DNA of 64,000 nt. Source: Algiphilus sp. (GTDB taxonomy: Bacteria; Pseudomonadota; Gammaproteobacteria; Nevskiales; Nevskiaceae). A program made the translations under genes and the position numbers. The stretch is taken from NCBI RefSeq assembly GCF_023145115.1, contig NZ_JAGLEJ010000036.1:46327-110326 (forward strand), written 5' to 3'. Each line of letters starts with the position of its first letter. The stretch's first letter is position 1. Below the pieces are notes generated by a model. It saw nothing but the letters and a program-made list of their open reading frames with translations, was not told the origin of the DNA and did no database searches. Shown piece by piece: positions 42,181 to 50,876 of this stretch.

Positions 42181-44229
42181 TCAGGCCGCCTGCGCGCGGC
42201 GCATGCCGCGCACGATGTCGGCGACGTCGAGGATCAGCGCCACGCGCCCGTCCCCGAGGATGGTCGCGCCGGCGATGCCGTCGACGCGTCGGAAGTTGGT
42301 GGTCAGGCTCTTCACCACCGCCTGCTGCTGGCCGATGAGCTCGTCCACGATGAGCGCGGCGCGCCGGCCCTCGGCCTCGACCAGCACCGCGATGGCCTCG
42401 GTGAGCGGCGGGGCCTCGCCGTCCACGTGCATCAGGTCGCGCAGCGGCAGGATGGGCACGAACTCGCCGCGCATGCGCAGCAGGCTCGGCCGCCCGGCGA
42501 CGCCCTCGATGTCGGCGGGACGCGGCTGCATCGACTCGATGACCTCGCCCAGCGGCAGCACGAAGATCTGATCGCCCACCGCCACCTGCATGCCGTCGAG
42601 GATGGCCAGGGTCAGCGGCAGCCGGATGCTCAGGCGCGTGCCCTCGCCGAGCGAGGAGCTCACGTCCATTCGGCCGGACAGCGCGTTGATGTTCTTGCGC
42701 ACCACGTCCATGCCGACGCCGCGCCCCGACACATCGGTGACCTGATCGGCGGTCGAGAAGCCCGGCTCGAAGATCAGTTGCCAGACCTCCGCATCGGTGG
42801 CCGGCTCGGCGGTGATCAGCCCGCGCTCGCGCGCCTTGGCGACGATGCGCTCGCGGCTCAGCCCGGCGCCGTCGTCGGTGATCTCCAGCACCACCTGCCC
42901 GGACTCGTGCCGCGCCGCCAGACTGAGCGTGCCGGCGGCAGGCTTGCCTGCGGCCCTGCGCGCCTCCGGTGTCTCGATGCCGTGGTCGACGGCATTGCGC
43001 ACCAGATGCGTGAGCGGGTCGACCAGGCGCTCGATGAGCCCCTTGTCGAGTTCGGTGGCCTCGCCCGCCATCTGCAGGCGCACCTGCTTGCCGAGCTTGC
43101 CGGCGAGGTCGCGCACCATGCGCGGAAAGCGGCTGAACACCGTGCCCACCGGCATCATGCGCACCGACATGACGGCTTCCTGCAGATGCCGCGTGTTGCG
43201 CTCCAGCTCGGCGAGCCCGTTGAGCAGGCGCTCGTGCTCGACCGGATCGAGCCCGGCCGAATCCTGTGCGATGGCGGCCTGCGTGATGACCAGCTCGCCG
43301 ACCAGATTGATCAGCGCATCGACCTTGTCCACCGGCACGCGGATGGAGGCCTGCTCGATGGTGGACACGCGCGCACGCGCCGGCTCCGGAGCGGCCGCTT
43401 CGACCGGCGCGGTCACGCTCGAGGGCGCCGTCGCGTCGACGGGCGGCTCCCCGGGCTCCGCGGCGTCTTCGACTTCGACCGCCGGCGCGGTGTCGGCGCG
43501 GTCGCCATCGACTGCCGCCGCAGCGAGCGGCGCGACGGTCAGTGCGCAGTCGTCCTCGACCCAGGCGAAGATCTCGCGCACCGCGCTCTCGCTCGCCTCG
43601 CCGGTCAGGGCCACGCGCCAGTCAAGGTAGAGCGCGTCCGGGGTCAGCGCGTCGAGCGCGGGCAGCGCCGAGGCATCGCAGCGCACCGCGCAGGCGCCGA
43701 GCCGGTGCAGCTCGCGCAGGATCGCGATGGGATCATTGCCGGTGCGCAGCAGATCCGGCTCGGGCACGAAGTGGATATCCCAGCCGGCCTGCGCCGGCGT
43801 GTCGGCAGTCGCCGGCGCGACCACCGGCGCGGGCTCCGCTCCGCCCTGCTGAAGGCCCTCGAGCGTGCGCAGCACCGGGTCCAGCAGAGCAGCGTCGATC
43901 TGCTCGCCGGCACGCGCGGCCTCGATCTGGCGACGCACGCAGTCCGCGGCCCCCAGCAATGCATCGATCTCGGCACCGCCCAGCGCGCGCTGACCGCTGC
44001 GGGCGGCGTCGAGCAGCGATTCCAGGTGATGGGTGACTTCGGCGATGTCGGGAAAGCCGAAGGTGGCGGCACCGCCCTTGATCGAGTGGGCGGCGCGGAA
44101 GACCGCGTGCAGCGTGTCCTCGTCGGCCTGGCCGGACTCCAGCGCCAGCAGGCCGGACTCCATGGTGGCGAGCCCTTCTTCGGACTCGTCGAAGAAGGCC
44201 TCGCGGAAGCGACTGACGTCGATGCCCAT
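42181..44229 (-). CDS. cheA: Chemotaxis histidine kinase CheA (second system)
   Basis: Protein of 682 residues. Domains: HPt with phospho-His48 in RAAHSIKGGAATFGF; a middle P2-like CheY-binding region (about 165-245, GWDIHFVPEPDLLRTGNDP); dimerisation and kinase core with NLVGELVITQ, HLVRNAVDHGIETPEARRAAG and SGRGVGMDVVRKNI; and a CheW-like regulatory domain from about 555. It phosphorylates the CheY just upstream and CheB. It differs from the flagellar CheA at 48-50 kb, which lacks the P2 domain. Confidence 0.96.
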   Translation of the reverse strand: MGIDVSRFREAFFDESEEGLATMESGLLALESGQADEDTLHAVFRAAHSIKGGAATFGFPDIAEVTHHLESLLDAARSGQRALGGAEIDALLGAADCVRRQIEAARAGEQIDAALLDPVLRTLEGLQQGGAEPAPVVAPATADTPAQAGWDIHFVPEPDLLRTGNDPIAILRELHRLGACAVRCDASALPALDALTPDALYLDWRVALTGEASESAVREIFAWVEDDCALTVAPLAAAAVDGDRADTAPAVEVEDAAEPGEPPVDATAPSSVTAPVEAAAPEPARARVSTIEQASIRVPVDKVDALINLVGELVITQAAIAQDSAGLDPVEHERLLNGLAELERNTRHLQEAVMSVRMMPVGTVFSRFPRMVRDLAGKLGKQVRLQMAGEATELDKGLIERLVDPLTHLVRNAVDHGIETPEARRAAGKPAAGTLSLAARHESGQVVLEITDDGAGLSRERIVAKARERGLITAEPATDAEVWQLIFEPGFSTADQVTDVSGRGVGMDVVRKNINALSGRMDVSSSLGEGTRLSIRLPLTLAILDGMQVAVGDQIFVLPLGEVIESMQPRPADIEGVAGRPSLLRMRGEFVPILPLRDLMHVDGEAPPLTEAIAVLVEAEGRRAALIVDELIGQQQAVVKSLTTNFRRVDGIAGATILGDGRVALILDVADIVRGMRRAQAA

Positions 44230-44239
44230 GACGGTGCGA

Positions 44240-44602
44240 TCAGCCCAGCACGCGACGCACGGTCGCCACCAGGTTCTCGGGCTCGAAGGGCTTGACGATC
44301 CAGCCGGTGGCACCGGCGGCCTTGCCTTCGGACTTGCGCTCCATCGAGGACTCGGTGGTCAGCATGAGCAGCGGCGTGTACTGGTAGCTCGACAGACCGC
44401 GCAGCGCCTTGATGAGAGCGATGCCGTCCATGTTCGGCATGTTGACGTCGGCCAGCACCAGATCGAACGACTGCTGCTCGGCGGCGGCCAGCGCCTCGGT
44501 ACCGTCGCCGGCCTCCGATACGTCGAAGCCGGCGTCGCGAAGGGTGTAGGCCACCATCTGGCGCATGGAGACGGAGTCGTCGACGGTCAGGATGTGGGTC
44601 AT
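44240..44602 (-). CDS. CheY-type response regulator (second system)
   Basis: Single receiver domain of 120 residues: ILTVDDSVSMRQMV (acid pocket), phospho-Asp in LVLADVNMPNMDG near 52, and WIVKPFEPENLV with the conserved Lys near 104. No output domain, so it acts by binding a partner (motor switch, CheA sink or other). It lies 10 bases upstream of this system's cheA and 3 bases after the STAS gene. Confidence 0.94.
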   Translation of the reverse strand: MTHILTVDDSVSMRQMVAYTLRDAGFDVSEAGDGTEALAAAEQQSFDLVLADVNMPNMDGIALIKALRGLSSYQYTPLLMLTTESSMERKSEGKAAGATGWIVKPFEPENLVATVRRVLG

Positions 44603-44605
44603 GAA

Positions 44606-44932
44606 TCAGGCCTGTTGCGGTTCCGGTCGGGGGGAGAGGTCGAAATGCGGGTCGAGCCCGAGCCAGCGGGCCGCTTCTGCGAGCGGCTCCGATACGGGCT
44701 CGAGCACGGTGCGGCGCCCGACCGCGGCGCGATCACGGAACAGCGCCAGCAGCACCTGCAGGCAGGCGGTGCTGACGCGCTCGACCGCCGAGCCGTCGAT
44801 GCGCAGCGCAGCCTCGGTATCGCGCAGTGCCAGCAGCTCGTCGCGCAGCGCAGCGGCACCGGCAATACCCAGATCCGCAGGCAGTCGGGTATGCGTCTCT
44901 TCGACGTCGGCGTCCTGATCATTGCCGGCCAT
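44606..44932 (-). CDS. STAS-domain protein at the head of the chemosensory operon
   Basis: Protein of 108 residues; ATG 44932 has AAGGAG 5 bases upstream, which fixes the start. The STAS fold is read from LPADLGIAGAAALRDELLAL, LRIDGSAVERVSTACLQVLLALF (with Ser near the usual phospho-Ser position) and LEPVSEPLAEAARWLGLDPHF. Such small STAS proteins head many alternative chemosensory operons, with unclear function; anti-sigma-antagonist-like phosphorylation is possible. The 141 bases upstream should hold the operon promoter, but I could not identify it. Confidence 0.88.
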   Translation of the reverse strand: MAGNDQDADVEETHTRLPADLGIAGAAALRDELLALRDTEAALRIDGSAVERVSTACLQVLLALFRDRAAVGRRTVLEPVSEPLAEAARWLGLDPHFDLSPRPEPQQA

Positions 44933-45073
44933 GACGGCTCCTTGATCGCGTCGCGCGGACATCCCGCGCACCGTGCATGGAGCAATTAACGGTCGTTCGG
45001 GCAGTGCCTGGAGGCCGCGGCCGACTGGCGGCGGTGCCGGCGGCATGAATGGCGCGGCAGGTCCCCGCGCCGC

Positions 45074-45631
45074 TCAGGCGAACAGCGAATCCGGATCGAT
45101 CTGCTGCACGAGCCGGCGCGGCTGGCGCAGCAATCCGACGATGTGCCGGGCACTGGCGCCGAGCTCCGGCGGGACTTCGGCGTCACCGCCGTCGAAGCGC
45201 AGGATTTCCGACACCGCGTCCACCATCAGGCCGACGGTGTCCTCGCCGAGCTCCAGCACGATGACGCGCGCCTGCGGCCCCGCCGCCACCTCGCCCTGGC
45301 CCAGCAGACGGGCGGTGTCGAAGACCGCGACCACCGCGCCGCGGAGGTTGGCCATGCCCACCAGCGTGGCCGGAGCGTGCGGCATCGGTTCCATCACCGG
45401 CGGGCGCACGATCTCGCGCACCGTGTGCACGTCCAGGCCGTAGTCCTGTCCACCGAGCGTGAACACCACCCACTCGCGCGGCTCGGCCGCTTCCCCGGCA
45501 CCTGCGCCTTCGGCGTGGCCGTCGGCCGCCGCAACCGGCGCGTCGACATCGGTCGCCGGTGGCGCGAGCGCCGCGGGAAGGGCCGGCGGAGCCAACATGG
45601 CGTCGAAGTAATCCTGCAGGTTCTCGGACAT
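45074..45631 (-). CDS. CheW-domain protein, ParP/CheW-like
   Basis: Protein of 185 residues. A ~45-residue N-terminal extension begins MSENLQDYFDAML and continues Ala/Pro-rich; residues ~50-185 are a CheW domain (WVVFTLGGQDYGLDVHTVREIV, MANLRGAVVAVFDTARLLG, VDAVSEILRF). It overlaps the ParA-like gene (TGATG) and ends the flagellar-chemotaxis operon. In Pseudomonas and Vibrio the parA neighbour codes ParP, which links chemotaxis arrays to ParC at the cell pole; here a single protein may serve as both CheW and ParP. Confidence 0.9.
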   Translation of the reverse strand: MSENLQDYFDAMLAPPALPAALAPPATDVDAPVAAADGHAEGAGAGEAAEPREWVVFTLGGQDYGLDVHTVREIVRPPVMEPMPHAPATLVGMANLRGAVVAVFDTARLLGQGEVAAGPQARVIVLELGEDTVGLMVDAVSEILRFDGGDAEVPPELGASARHIVGLLRQPRRLVQQIDPDSLFA

Positions 45632-46383
45632 CAGGCCGCCTCCGAACTGGACGGATGCAGGCGCTCGAACAGCGCCTCGTAGGTTGCGGTGGCGTGGCGA
45701 TACGGCGCGCAGGTATTCAGCGGCCGGCCATCGCGCGCGGCCTCGCGGATGCGCGTATCCATCGGCACCACACCGCCGTCGAACACCGCCGCGCCCCAGC
45801 GCTTGCGCATCTCCGCCAGCGTCTCGTGCGAGATGCGCACACGGCGATCCATGAGCGTGGGCAGGATGATGGGCTCGGGCACGCCGGCGCCGGCCTTGCG
45901 CATCATCTCCACGGTGCGCATGAGTCCTTCGAGTCCGTGCAGCGCCAGCGGATCGGTCTGCACCGGCACGATCAGCGCATCGGCCGCGGCCAGTGCGTTG
46001 ACCAGCAGCGTGCCCAGCATCGGCGGCGTGTCGAGAATGATGGGATCGAACCGCGTACGCAGCGGCGCGAGCCCCTGCGCCAGGCGCCGCCCCATGCCCT
46101 GCGCGGCACCCTGCTGGCGTTCGATGGCGGCAAGCCCTGCGCTGGCGCCGAGCATGCGGATGCCCGGCACCGCGGTCGCGCACGGCTCGGTGGGTGTCCC
46201 GCGCAGGAGCGCCTCGGCGCCGCCGGCGGCTTCGGCGCGCAGATAGTGGGTTGCCGAGGCATGCGGATCGAGGTCGATCAGCAGGCACGGGAAGCCGCGC
46301 TCGGCTGCGATGCCGGCCAGCGTGACGGCGGTGGTGGTCTTGCCCACTCCGCCCTTCTGATTGGCGACGGTCCAGACGCTCAT
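45631..46383 (-). CDS. ParA-family ATPase, ParC-like (chemotaxis array positioning)
   Basis: Protein of 250 residues with the deviant Walker A NQKGGVGKTTTAVTLAG at 8-24, LLIDLDPHASATHYLR and IILDTPPMLGTLL (Walker B). Placement between motD and a CheW-like gene matches the parC locus of polar flagellates, where the ATPase directs chemotaxis arrays to the cell pole and shares them between daughters. No parB is present. It overlaps motD by 4 bases. Confidence 0.9.
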   Translation of the reverse strand: MSVWTVANQKGGVGKTTTAVTLAGIAAERGFPCLLIDLDPHASATHYLRAEAAGGAEALLRGTPTEPCATAVPGIRMLGASAGLAAIERQQGAAQGMGRRLAQGLAPLRTRFDPIILDTPPMLGTLLVNALAAADALIVPVQTDPLALHGLEGLMRTVEMMRKAGAGVPEPIILPTLMDRRVRISHETLAEMRKRWGAAVFDGGVVPMDTRIREAARDGRPLNTCAPYRHATATYEALFERLHPSSSEAA

Positions 46384-47213
46384 GCGCGTGCTCCCGGCGG
46401 CGGCGGCTGCACCTCGCTGTCGCCGAGGACGATGATGGTGACGCGCCGATTGCGGTTGCGACCGTCGGCATCGCTGTTGGCGGCCACCGGACGGAACTCG
46501 CCGTAGCCGGCCAGCGTCATGCGCTCCGGCGCCACGCCGCCGCCGCCCAGTACGTGCACCACGCTGGCCGCGCGCGCGGCGGACAGTTCCCAGTTGGACG
46601 GATAGCGCTCGGTGGCGATGGGCAGATTGTCGGTGTGTCCCTCGATGCGCAGCGGGTAGGTGAAGTCCACCAGCACCGCGCCGATCTCGGCGATGACGCG
46701 CTCGGCCTCGGAAGTCAGCTCGGCCGAGCCACTCGGATAGAGGATGTCGGCGCGGATCTCGACCTCCAGCCAGTCCTTGCCGTGATGGATGCGGACCGCG
46801 CCCTCCTCGACCAGTTGTGCGAGCTTGCGCTCGAGCTCGGCGCCGACGCGCGCCAGCTCCGGGTCCTGCGCCGGCGTGGTGACGCGCTGCGGCGGCAGCC
46901 GCGACATCGGCAGGTCGGCCTGGATGCCCGCCGGATGCGGAATGGGCCGCGTCAGCGACATCAGGTCCAGGTTCTCCTCGCGCACCGCACGGCGGGGCGT
47001 GAAGTCGCCCACGTCGATCGGGTTCATGGCGCGCGGCGGGCCGCCGAAGGCCACCACCATCGCCTCGGACAGCACGCGCATCTTGCCCTCGTTCACCGAG
47101 CTGATCGCGTACATCACCACGAAGAACGCGAGCAGCAGCGTGATGAGGTCGCCGTAGGGAATGGCCCACGCCTCGTGATTGACGTGCTCCTCGTGCTTGG
47201 GCTTGCGCGCCAT
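46380..47213 (-). CDS. motD: Flagellar motor stator protein MotD (MotB family)
   Basis: Protein of 277 residues. One membrane helix near 20-38 carries the proton-binding Asp in PYGDLITLLLAFF; the plug/linker follows, and the OmpA-like peptidoglycan-binding domain covers about 145-265 (IEGHTDNLPI, NWELSAARAASVV, NRRVTIIVLG). With MotC it forms a second type of stator, as in Pseudomonas. It is separated from motC by 115 bases that include a hairpin repeat. Confidence 0.95.
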   Translation of the reverse strand: MARKPKHEEHVNHEAWAIPYGDLITLLLAFFVVMYAISSVNEGKMRVLSEAMVVAFGGPPRAMNPIDVGDFTPRRAVREENLDLMSLTRPIPHPAGIQADLPMSRLPPQRVTTPAQDPELARVGAELERKLAQLVEEGAVRIHHGKDWLEVEIRADILYPSGSAELTSEAERVIAEIGAVLVDFTYPLRIEGHTDNLPIATERYPSNWELSAARAASVVHVLGGGGVAPERMTLAGYGEFRPVAANSDADGRNRNRRVTIIVLGDSEVQPPPPGARA

Positions 47214-47250
47214 GTCAGCGGGCCCTCACCGCAGCCCGTCGCGTCGCGCT

Positions 47251-47274
47251 CCCTTCTCCCCGAGGGGAGAAGGG
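47251..47274. repeat. Perfect palindromic hairpin between motC and motD
   Basis: CCCTTCTCCCC and GGGGAGAAGGG pair perfectly with GA as the centre. No T-run follows on either side. It resembles the dispersed CCCTCTCCC-type intergenic palindromes of proteobacteria and may adjust motC/motD mRNA levels. Confidence 0.65.
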
Positions 47275-47328
47275 TCGGGGATGACGGGGCACGATGGCAC
47301 TCGGTCCGGGGCTGCGCATGGCCGGCCT

Positions 47329-48069
47329 CTAGTGCAGGAAACCGCGCAGGCGCGCTTCGATGTTGCGCGGGTTGTCGCCGCGGGCGATGCCCACCAGTCC
47401 CTCGACGATGATCTCGCGCAGGCGGGTGCGATCGGCGATGACGGCCTTGAGCTTGGCCGCGGCCGGCAGGAAGAAGAGGTTGGCGGCGCCGATGCCGTAG
47501 ATGGTGGCGACGAAGGCCGCGGCGATGCCCGAGCCGAGCTTGCTGGGATCGGCGAGATTCTGCATGACCGCCATCAGGCCCATCACCGCGCCGAGGATGC
47601 CCATGGTGGGCAGATAGATGCCGGCGCTCTCGAAGACCTTGGCGGCCGCCGTGTCGGCATGCTCGCGGGCGTCGATCTCGACCTCCAGCGTGCTGCGCAG
47701 GACTTCCGGCTCGGAGCCGTCGACCAGCAGCTGCAGCCCCTTCTTCACGAAGGCGTCGTCCTGCTCCTCGACCGCCGGCTCCAGCGCCAGCAGCCCCTGC
47801 TTGCGCGCGAGGTTGCTCCACTCCAGCACCGAACCGATGGTGCCGTCGGCCGAGGCCACCGGCGGCCGGAAGATCCACTTCACGATGCCGACTGCGTGGC
47901 GCAGGGTCGACGGCGGCGTGTGCACGCAGATGGCGGCGAAGGTGCCCACGAAGACGATCATGAACGCCGCCGACGACACCAGCGCACCGGCGCCGGCCCC
48001 CTTGAGGATGCTGCCGCCGACCACCGCGACCGCGGCGAGCAGCAGGCCGATGGGCGTGAACTTGTCCAT
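47329..48069 (-). CDS. motC: Flagellar motor stator protein MotC (MotA family)
   Basis: Protein of 246 residues with four membrane helices: two near the N-terminus (about 5-24 and 30-50) and two after the cytoplasmic loop (SAGIYLPTMGILGAVMGLMAVM and AAFVATIYGIGAANLFFLPA). The loop GLLALEPAVEEQDDAFVKKGLQLLVDG contacts the rotor. It conducts protons with MotD. ATG 48069 overlaps the cheA stop as TGATG, placing it in the chemotaxis operon, in the position directly after cheA where cheB is expected first. Confidence 0.95.
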   Translation of the reverse strand: MDKFTPIGLLLAAVAVVGGSILKGAGAGALVSSAAFMIVFVGTFAAICVHTPPSTLRHAVGIVKWIFRPPVASADGTIGSVLEWSNLARKQGLLALEPAVEEQDDAFVKKGLQLLVDGSEPEVLRSTLEVEIDAREHADTAAAKVFESAGIYLPTMGILGAVMGLMAVMQNLADPSKLGSGIAAAFVATIYGIGAANLFFLPAAAKLKAVIADRTRLREIIVEGLVGIARGDNPRNIEARLRGFLH

Positions 48070-49862
48070 CAGGCGGCCTCCTGCCTGCGCACGCCGGCGC
48101 GGACCAGCGATTGCGGATCGAGCACCAGCGCGACTTCGCCGCGCCCGGTGACGGTGGCGCCGCTGTAGCCGGGAATGCCGCGCAGATGGCGCGCCAGTGG
48201 CCGCACGACGATGTCCTCGCGCCCGACCACGCTGTCGACCACGAGCCCCCAGGCGCGCTGCTCGACGGTGGTCTGGACGATGAGCCCCGGATGCGACGCC
48301 TCGCTGCCGTCCATCCAGCCGCGCAGGAAGCGCAGCGGCAGCACGTCGCGCCCCACCGGCAGCTGCCAGCGGTGGCCCACCTGCTCGACCTGCGAGAGAT
48401 CCAGCGCCGACAGCTCGCGCACCTCGGCGAGCGGCAGCGCGAAGATGCGCCCGTCGACGCGTACCATCAGCGACGGCAGCACCGCCAGCGTCAGCGGCAG
48501 GCGCAGCCGGATGTGCGTGCCGCGACCGACCTCTGACTCCAGGCTGACGCTGCCACCCAGCTCGATGATGCGGCTGTTGACCACGTCCATCCCCACGCCG
48601 CGGCCGGAGATGTCCGACACCGCCTCGCGGGTCGAGAAGCCGGGCGCGAAGATCAGCGCCTGGGCACTTGCATCGTCCATGCCCTCGGCGGCCTGGGTGG
48701 TGATGACACCCCGCTTGATCGCGACCTGCTTGACCGCCTCCGGATCGATGCCGCGCCCGTCGTCGGACAGCACGATCTCGATGTGATCGCCGGCCTGCCG
48801 CGCCGTCACGCGCAGGGTGCCGGCCGCCGGCTTGCCCGCCTGCTGACGGTCGGACGGTCGCTCGATGCCGTGATCGAGACTGTTGCGCACCAGATGCACC
48901 AGCGGATCGCCGAGCGCATCCAGCATGTGCTTGTCGAGTTCGGCCGACTCACCCTCCAGCACCACCTGGACCTGCTTGTCGAGGCCGCGCGCCAGCTCGC
49001 GCACCATGCGCGGAATGCGCGAGAACAGACGCCCCACAGGCTGCATGCGCACCGCCATGACGCTGCGCTGGAGCGCACCGGTGACGTGGTCGAGCTCGGC
49101 CACCGCGCGGCGCGCGGTCTCGTCGAGCCCGTCGGGCTGGGCCTTCAGCCGGTTGCGCACCAGCACCAGCTCGCCCACCAGATCCATGAGCTGATCGAGG
49201 CGCCTGGCCTCGACGCGCACCGGCGCCTCGGCGGCCTGCCTGGCGTCGCCGGCCGGCCGGTCGGGTTTCGCGGGACCGGTAGTGGCACCACCGCCCGCGT
49301 CCGGCGGCACGGCGACGGCTTCCGGCGGTTCCGCGGCGGTGGCGGCCTCCGCTTCGGGCTCTGCCGGGGCTTCCGTCGGGGCCGCATCGGTACCGGGCGC
49401 CTTGCCCGATCCGTGCAGCTGGTCGAGCAGCGCCTCGAATTCGTCATCGCTGATCGCGTCGCCGGCGGCGTCGGCGCCTTCCGGATGGCGCGCGCGGTGC
49501 AGCGCGTCGCGCACCGACTGCGGAGCGGGTGCGACGTCGGCCTCCTGCGCCAGCGCATTGAGCATGCCCTCGACATGCATCAGCGCCTGCGCCACCGCGT
49601 CGATGCCCTCGGCGGACAGCGCCAGCCGGCCGGCGCGCACCTCGGAGAGCAGGTCCTCGGCGGTGTGGCAGAGATCGACCATGGGCTGGACACCGAGGAA
49701 TCCGGCGCCACCCTTGACGGTGTGGAAGGCGCGGAACATGCGGTTCAGCACGTCGGCATCCCCGGGCGCGGCCTCCAGCGCGCCGATGTCGCCGTTGGCG
49801 GCGTCGACGAGGTCCTGGGCCTCGTTGAGGAAGTCGGCGAGCAGTTCGGGATCCATGGCCAT
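48069..49862 (-). CDS. cheA: Chemotaxis histidine kinase CheA (flagellar system)
   Basis: Protein of 597 residues. The HPt domain has phospho-His47 in FRAFHTVKGGAGFLG. No P2 domain is present; instead a Pro/Ala-rich linker carries ISDDEFEALLDQLHG near 133-147, a motif I recognise from Pseudomonas-type CheA and a possible partner-binding segment. The kinase core (MDLVGELVLVRNRL, HLVRNSLDHGIERPSDRQQAG, SGRGVGMDVVNSRI) and CheW-like end follow. It should phosphorylate the CheY encoded at 50465-50857. A Met three codons in (MDPELL) is an alternative start. Confidence 0.95.
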   Translation of the reverse strand: MAMDPELLADFLNEAQDLVDAANGDIGALEAAPGDADVLNRMFRAFHTVKGGAGFLGVQPMVDLCHTAEDLLSEVRAGRLALSAEGIDAVAQALMHVEGMLNALAQEADVAPAPQSVRDALHRARHPEGADAAGDAISDDEFEALLDQLHGSGKAPGTDAAPTEAPAEPEAEAATAAEPPEAVAVPPDAGGGATTGPAKPDRPAGDARQAAEAPVRVEARRLDQLMDLVGELVLVRNRLKAQPDGLDETARRAVAELDHVTGALQRSVMAVRMQPVGRLFSRIPRMVRELARGLDKQVQVVLEGESAELDKHMLDALGDPLVHLVRNSLDHGIERPSDRQQAGKPAAGTLRVTARQAGDHIEIVLSDDGRGIDPEAVKQVAIKRGVITTQAAEGMDDASAQALIFAPGFSTREAVSDISGRGVGMDVVNSRIIELGGSVSLESEVGRGTHIRLRLPLTLAVLPSLMVRVDGRIFALPLAEVRELSALDLSQVEQVGHRWQLPVGRDVLPLRFLRGWMDGSEASHPGLIVQTTVEQRAWGLVVDSVVGREDIVVRPLARHLRGIPGYSGATVTGRGEVALVLDPQSLVRAGVRRQEAA

Positions 49863-49872
49863 GGTCGTATTC

Positions 49873-50463
49873 CTAGAGCCCCAGATCGGCCAGCAGGTCG
49901 TCGGCCTCGTCCTGCGAGCTGCGCCGTCCGTCGATACCGGGCACGCCGGGGCCGGTGGCCTCGGTGCCGCCGTCGCGATCGCCGGCGAGCGTGTACAGGC
50001 TCTGCTCGACGCCCGCGATCAGTGCGCGCACGCGCTGCAGGATCTGGCCGGTGAGGTCCTGATAGCCCTGCGCCAGCGCGAGCTCGCCGAAGACGCGGCG
50101 CAGCTCGACGCAGGCGGTGACGTGATCGGACGACGTCTCCAGGCAGTCCACCAGTGCCCGTCCCTGCTCCACCAGATCGAGCGTGCCGTGCGCGGCCGAC
50201 TCGGTGAGCGAGATGACATGGTCGAGACTCTGCACCGCCTCGGCGCCGCCGCTGAGCGCGCCGCCGGCGTGCGCGGGCAGTGCCTGCACGCGCTCGTGCA
50301 GCGCATCCGCGAGCCGTGCCAGCCGGGCGCGCAGCTGTGCGCTGTCGAAGGCCGCGAGGCCCGCCAGCGCCTCCGCGGCACCGGCGTCGTCGTCGTCGCG
50401 CAGCGCCGCCACCAGGGCCTCGGCCTGGCGCGCGAGCGCGGCGCTCTGCACGGGGGCCGTCAC
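49873..50463 (-). CDS. cheZ: CheY-P phosphatase CheZ
   Basis: Protein of 196 residues starting at GTG 50463. The long helical bundle carries the active-site motif ALAQGYQDLTGQILQRV near 128-144, where the acid and Gln residues dephosphorylate CheY-P. The C-terminus DEADDLLADLGL is the CheY-binding helix. It lies 1 base after cheY and 10 before cheA. Confidence 0.94.
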   Translation of the reverse strand: MTAPVQSAALARQAEALVAALRDDDDAGAAEALAGLAAFDSAQLRARLARLADALHERVQALPAHAGGALSGGAEAVQSLDHVISLTESAAHGTLDLVEQGRALVDCLETSSDHVTACVELRRVFGELALAQGYQDLTGQILQRVRALIAGVEQSLYTLAGDRDGGTEATGPGVPGIDGRRSSQDEADDLLADLGL

Positions 50464-50464
50464 G

Positions 50465-50857
50465 TCAGGCCGCCTGTTCCAGGCGCTCGAAGATCTTCTC
50501 GAGCTTCTCGCGCAGGGTCTGCGCGGTGAACGGCTTGATAACGTAGCCGTTCACCCCGGCCTGGGCGGCCTCGATGATCTGGTCGCGCTTGCCTTCGGCG
50601 GTGACCATCAGCACCGGCAGGTGCTTCAGCTGCTCGTCCGAGCGGATCGCCTTGAGCAGATCGATACCCGTCACTCCGGGCATGTTCCAGTCGGTGATGA
50701 CGAAGTCGATCTCCTGGCTCTTCAGCGTGGTCAGCGCGGTGCTGCCGTCGTCGGCCTCGGTGATGTTGTTGAAGCCGAGATCCTGGAGCAGATTCCGGAT
50801 GATGCGACGCATGGTCGAAAAGTCGTCGACCACCAGCATGCGGAGATTGGTATTCAT
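50465..50857 (-). CDS. cheY: Chemotaxis response regulator CheY
   Basis: Protein of 130 residues, close to the E. coli form: MLVVDDFSTMRRIIRNLLQDLGFNNI-like start, phospho-Asp in DFVITDWNMPG near 57, and NGYVIKPFTAQTLREKLEKIF at the end with the conserved Lys. It binds the motor switch to change rotation. It follows fliA by about 20 bases and precedes cheZ. Confidence 0.96.
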   Translation of the reverse strand: MNTNLRMLVVDDFSTMRRIIRNLLQDLGFNNITEADDGSTALTTLKSQEIDFVITDWNMPGVTGIDLLKAIRSDEQLKHLPVLMVTAEGKRDQIIEAAQAGVNGYVIKPFTAQTLREKLEKIFERLEQAA

Positions 50858-50876
50858 GGCATTGACTCGATGGGGC

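Noticed and set aside
42151..44295. A 714-codon plus-strand frame
   Set aside because: Antisense to cheA, whose kinase and HPt motifs are intact; no independent ribosome site or motif.
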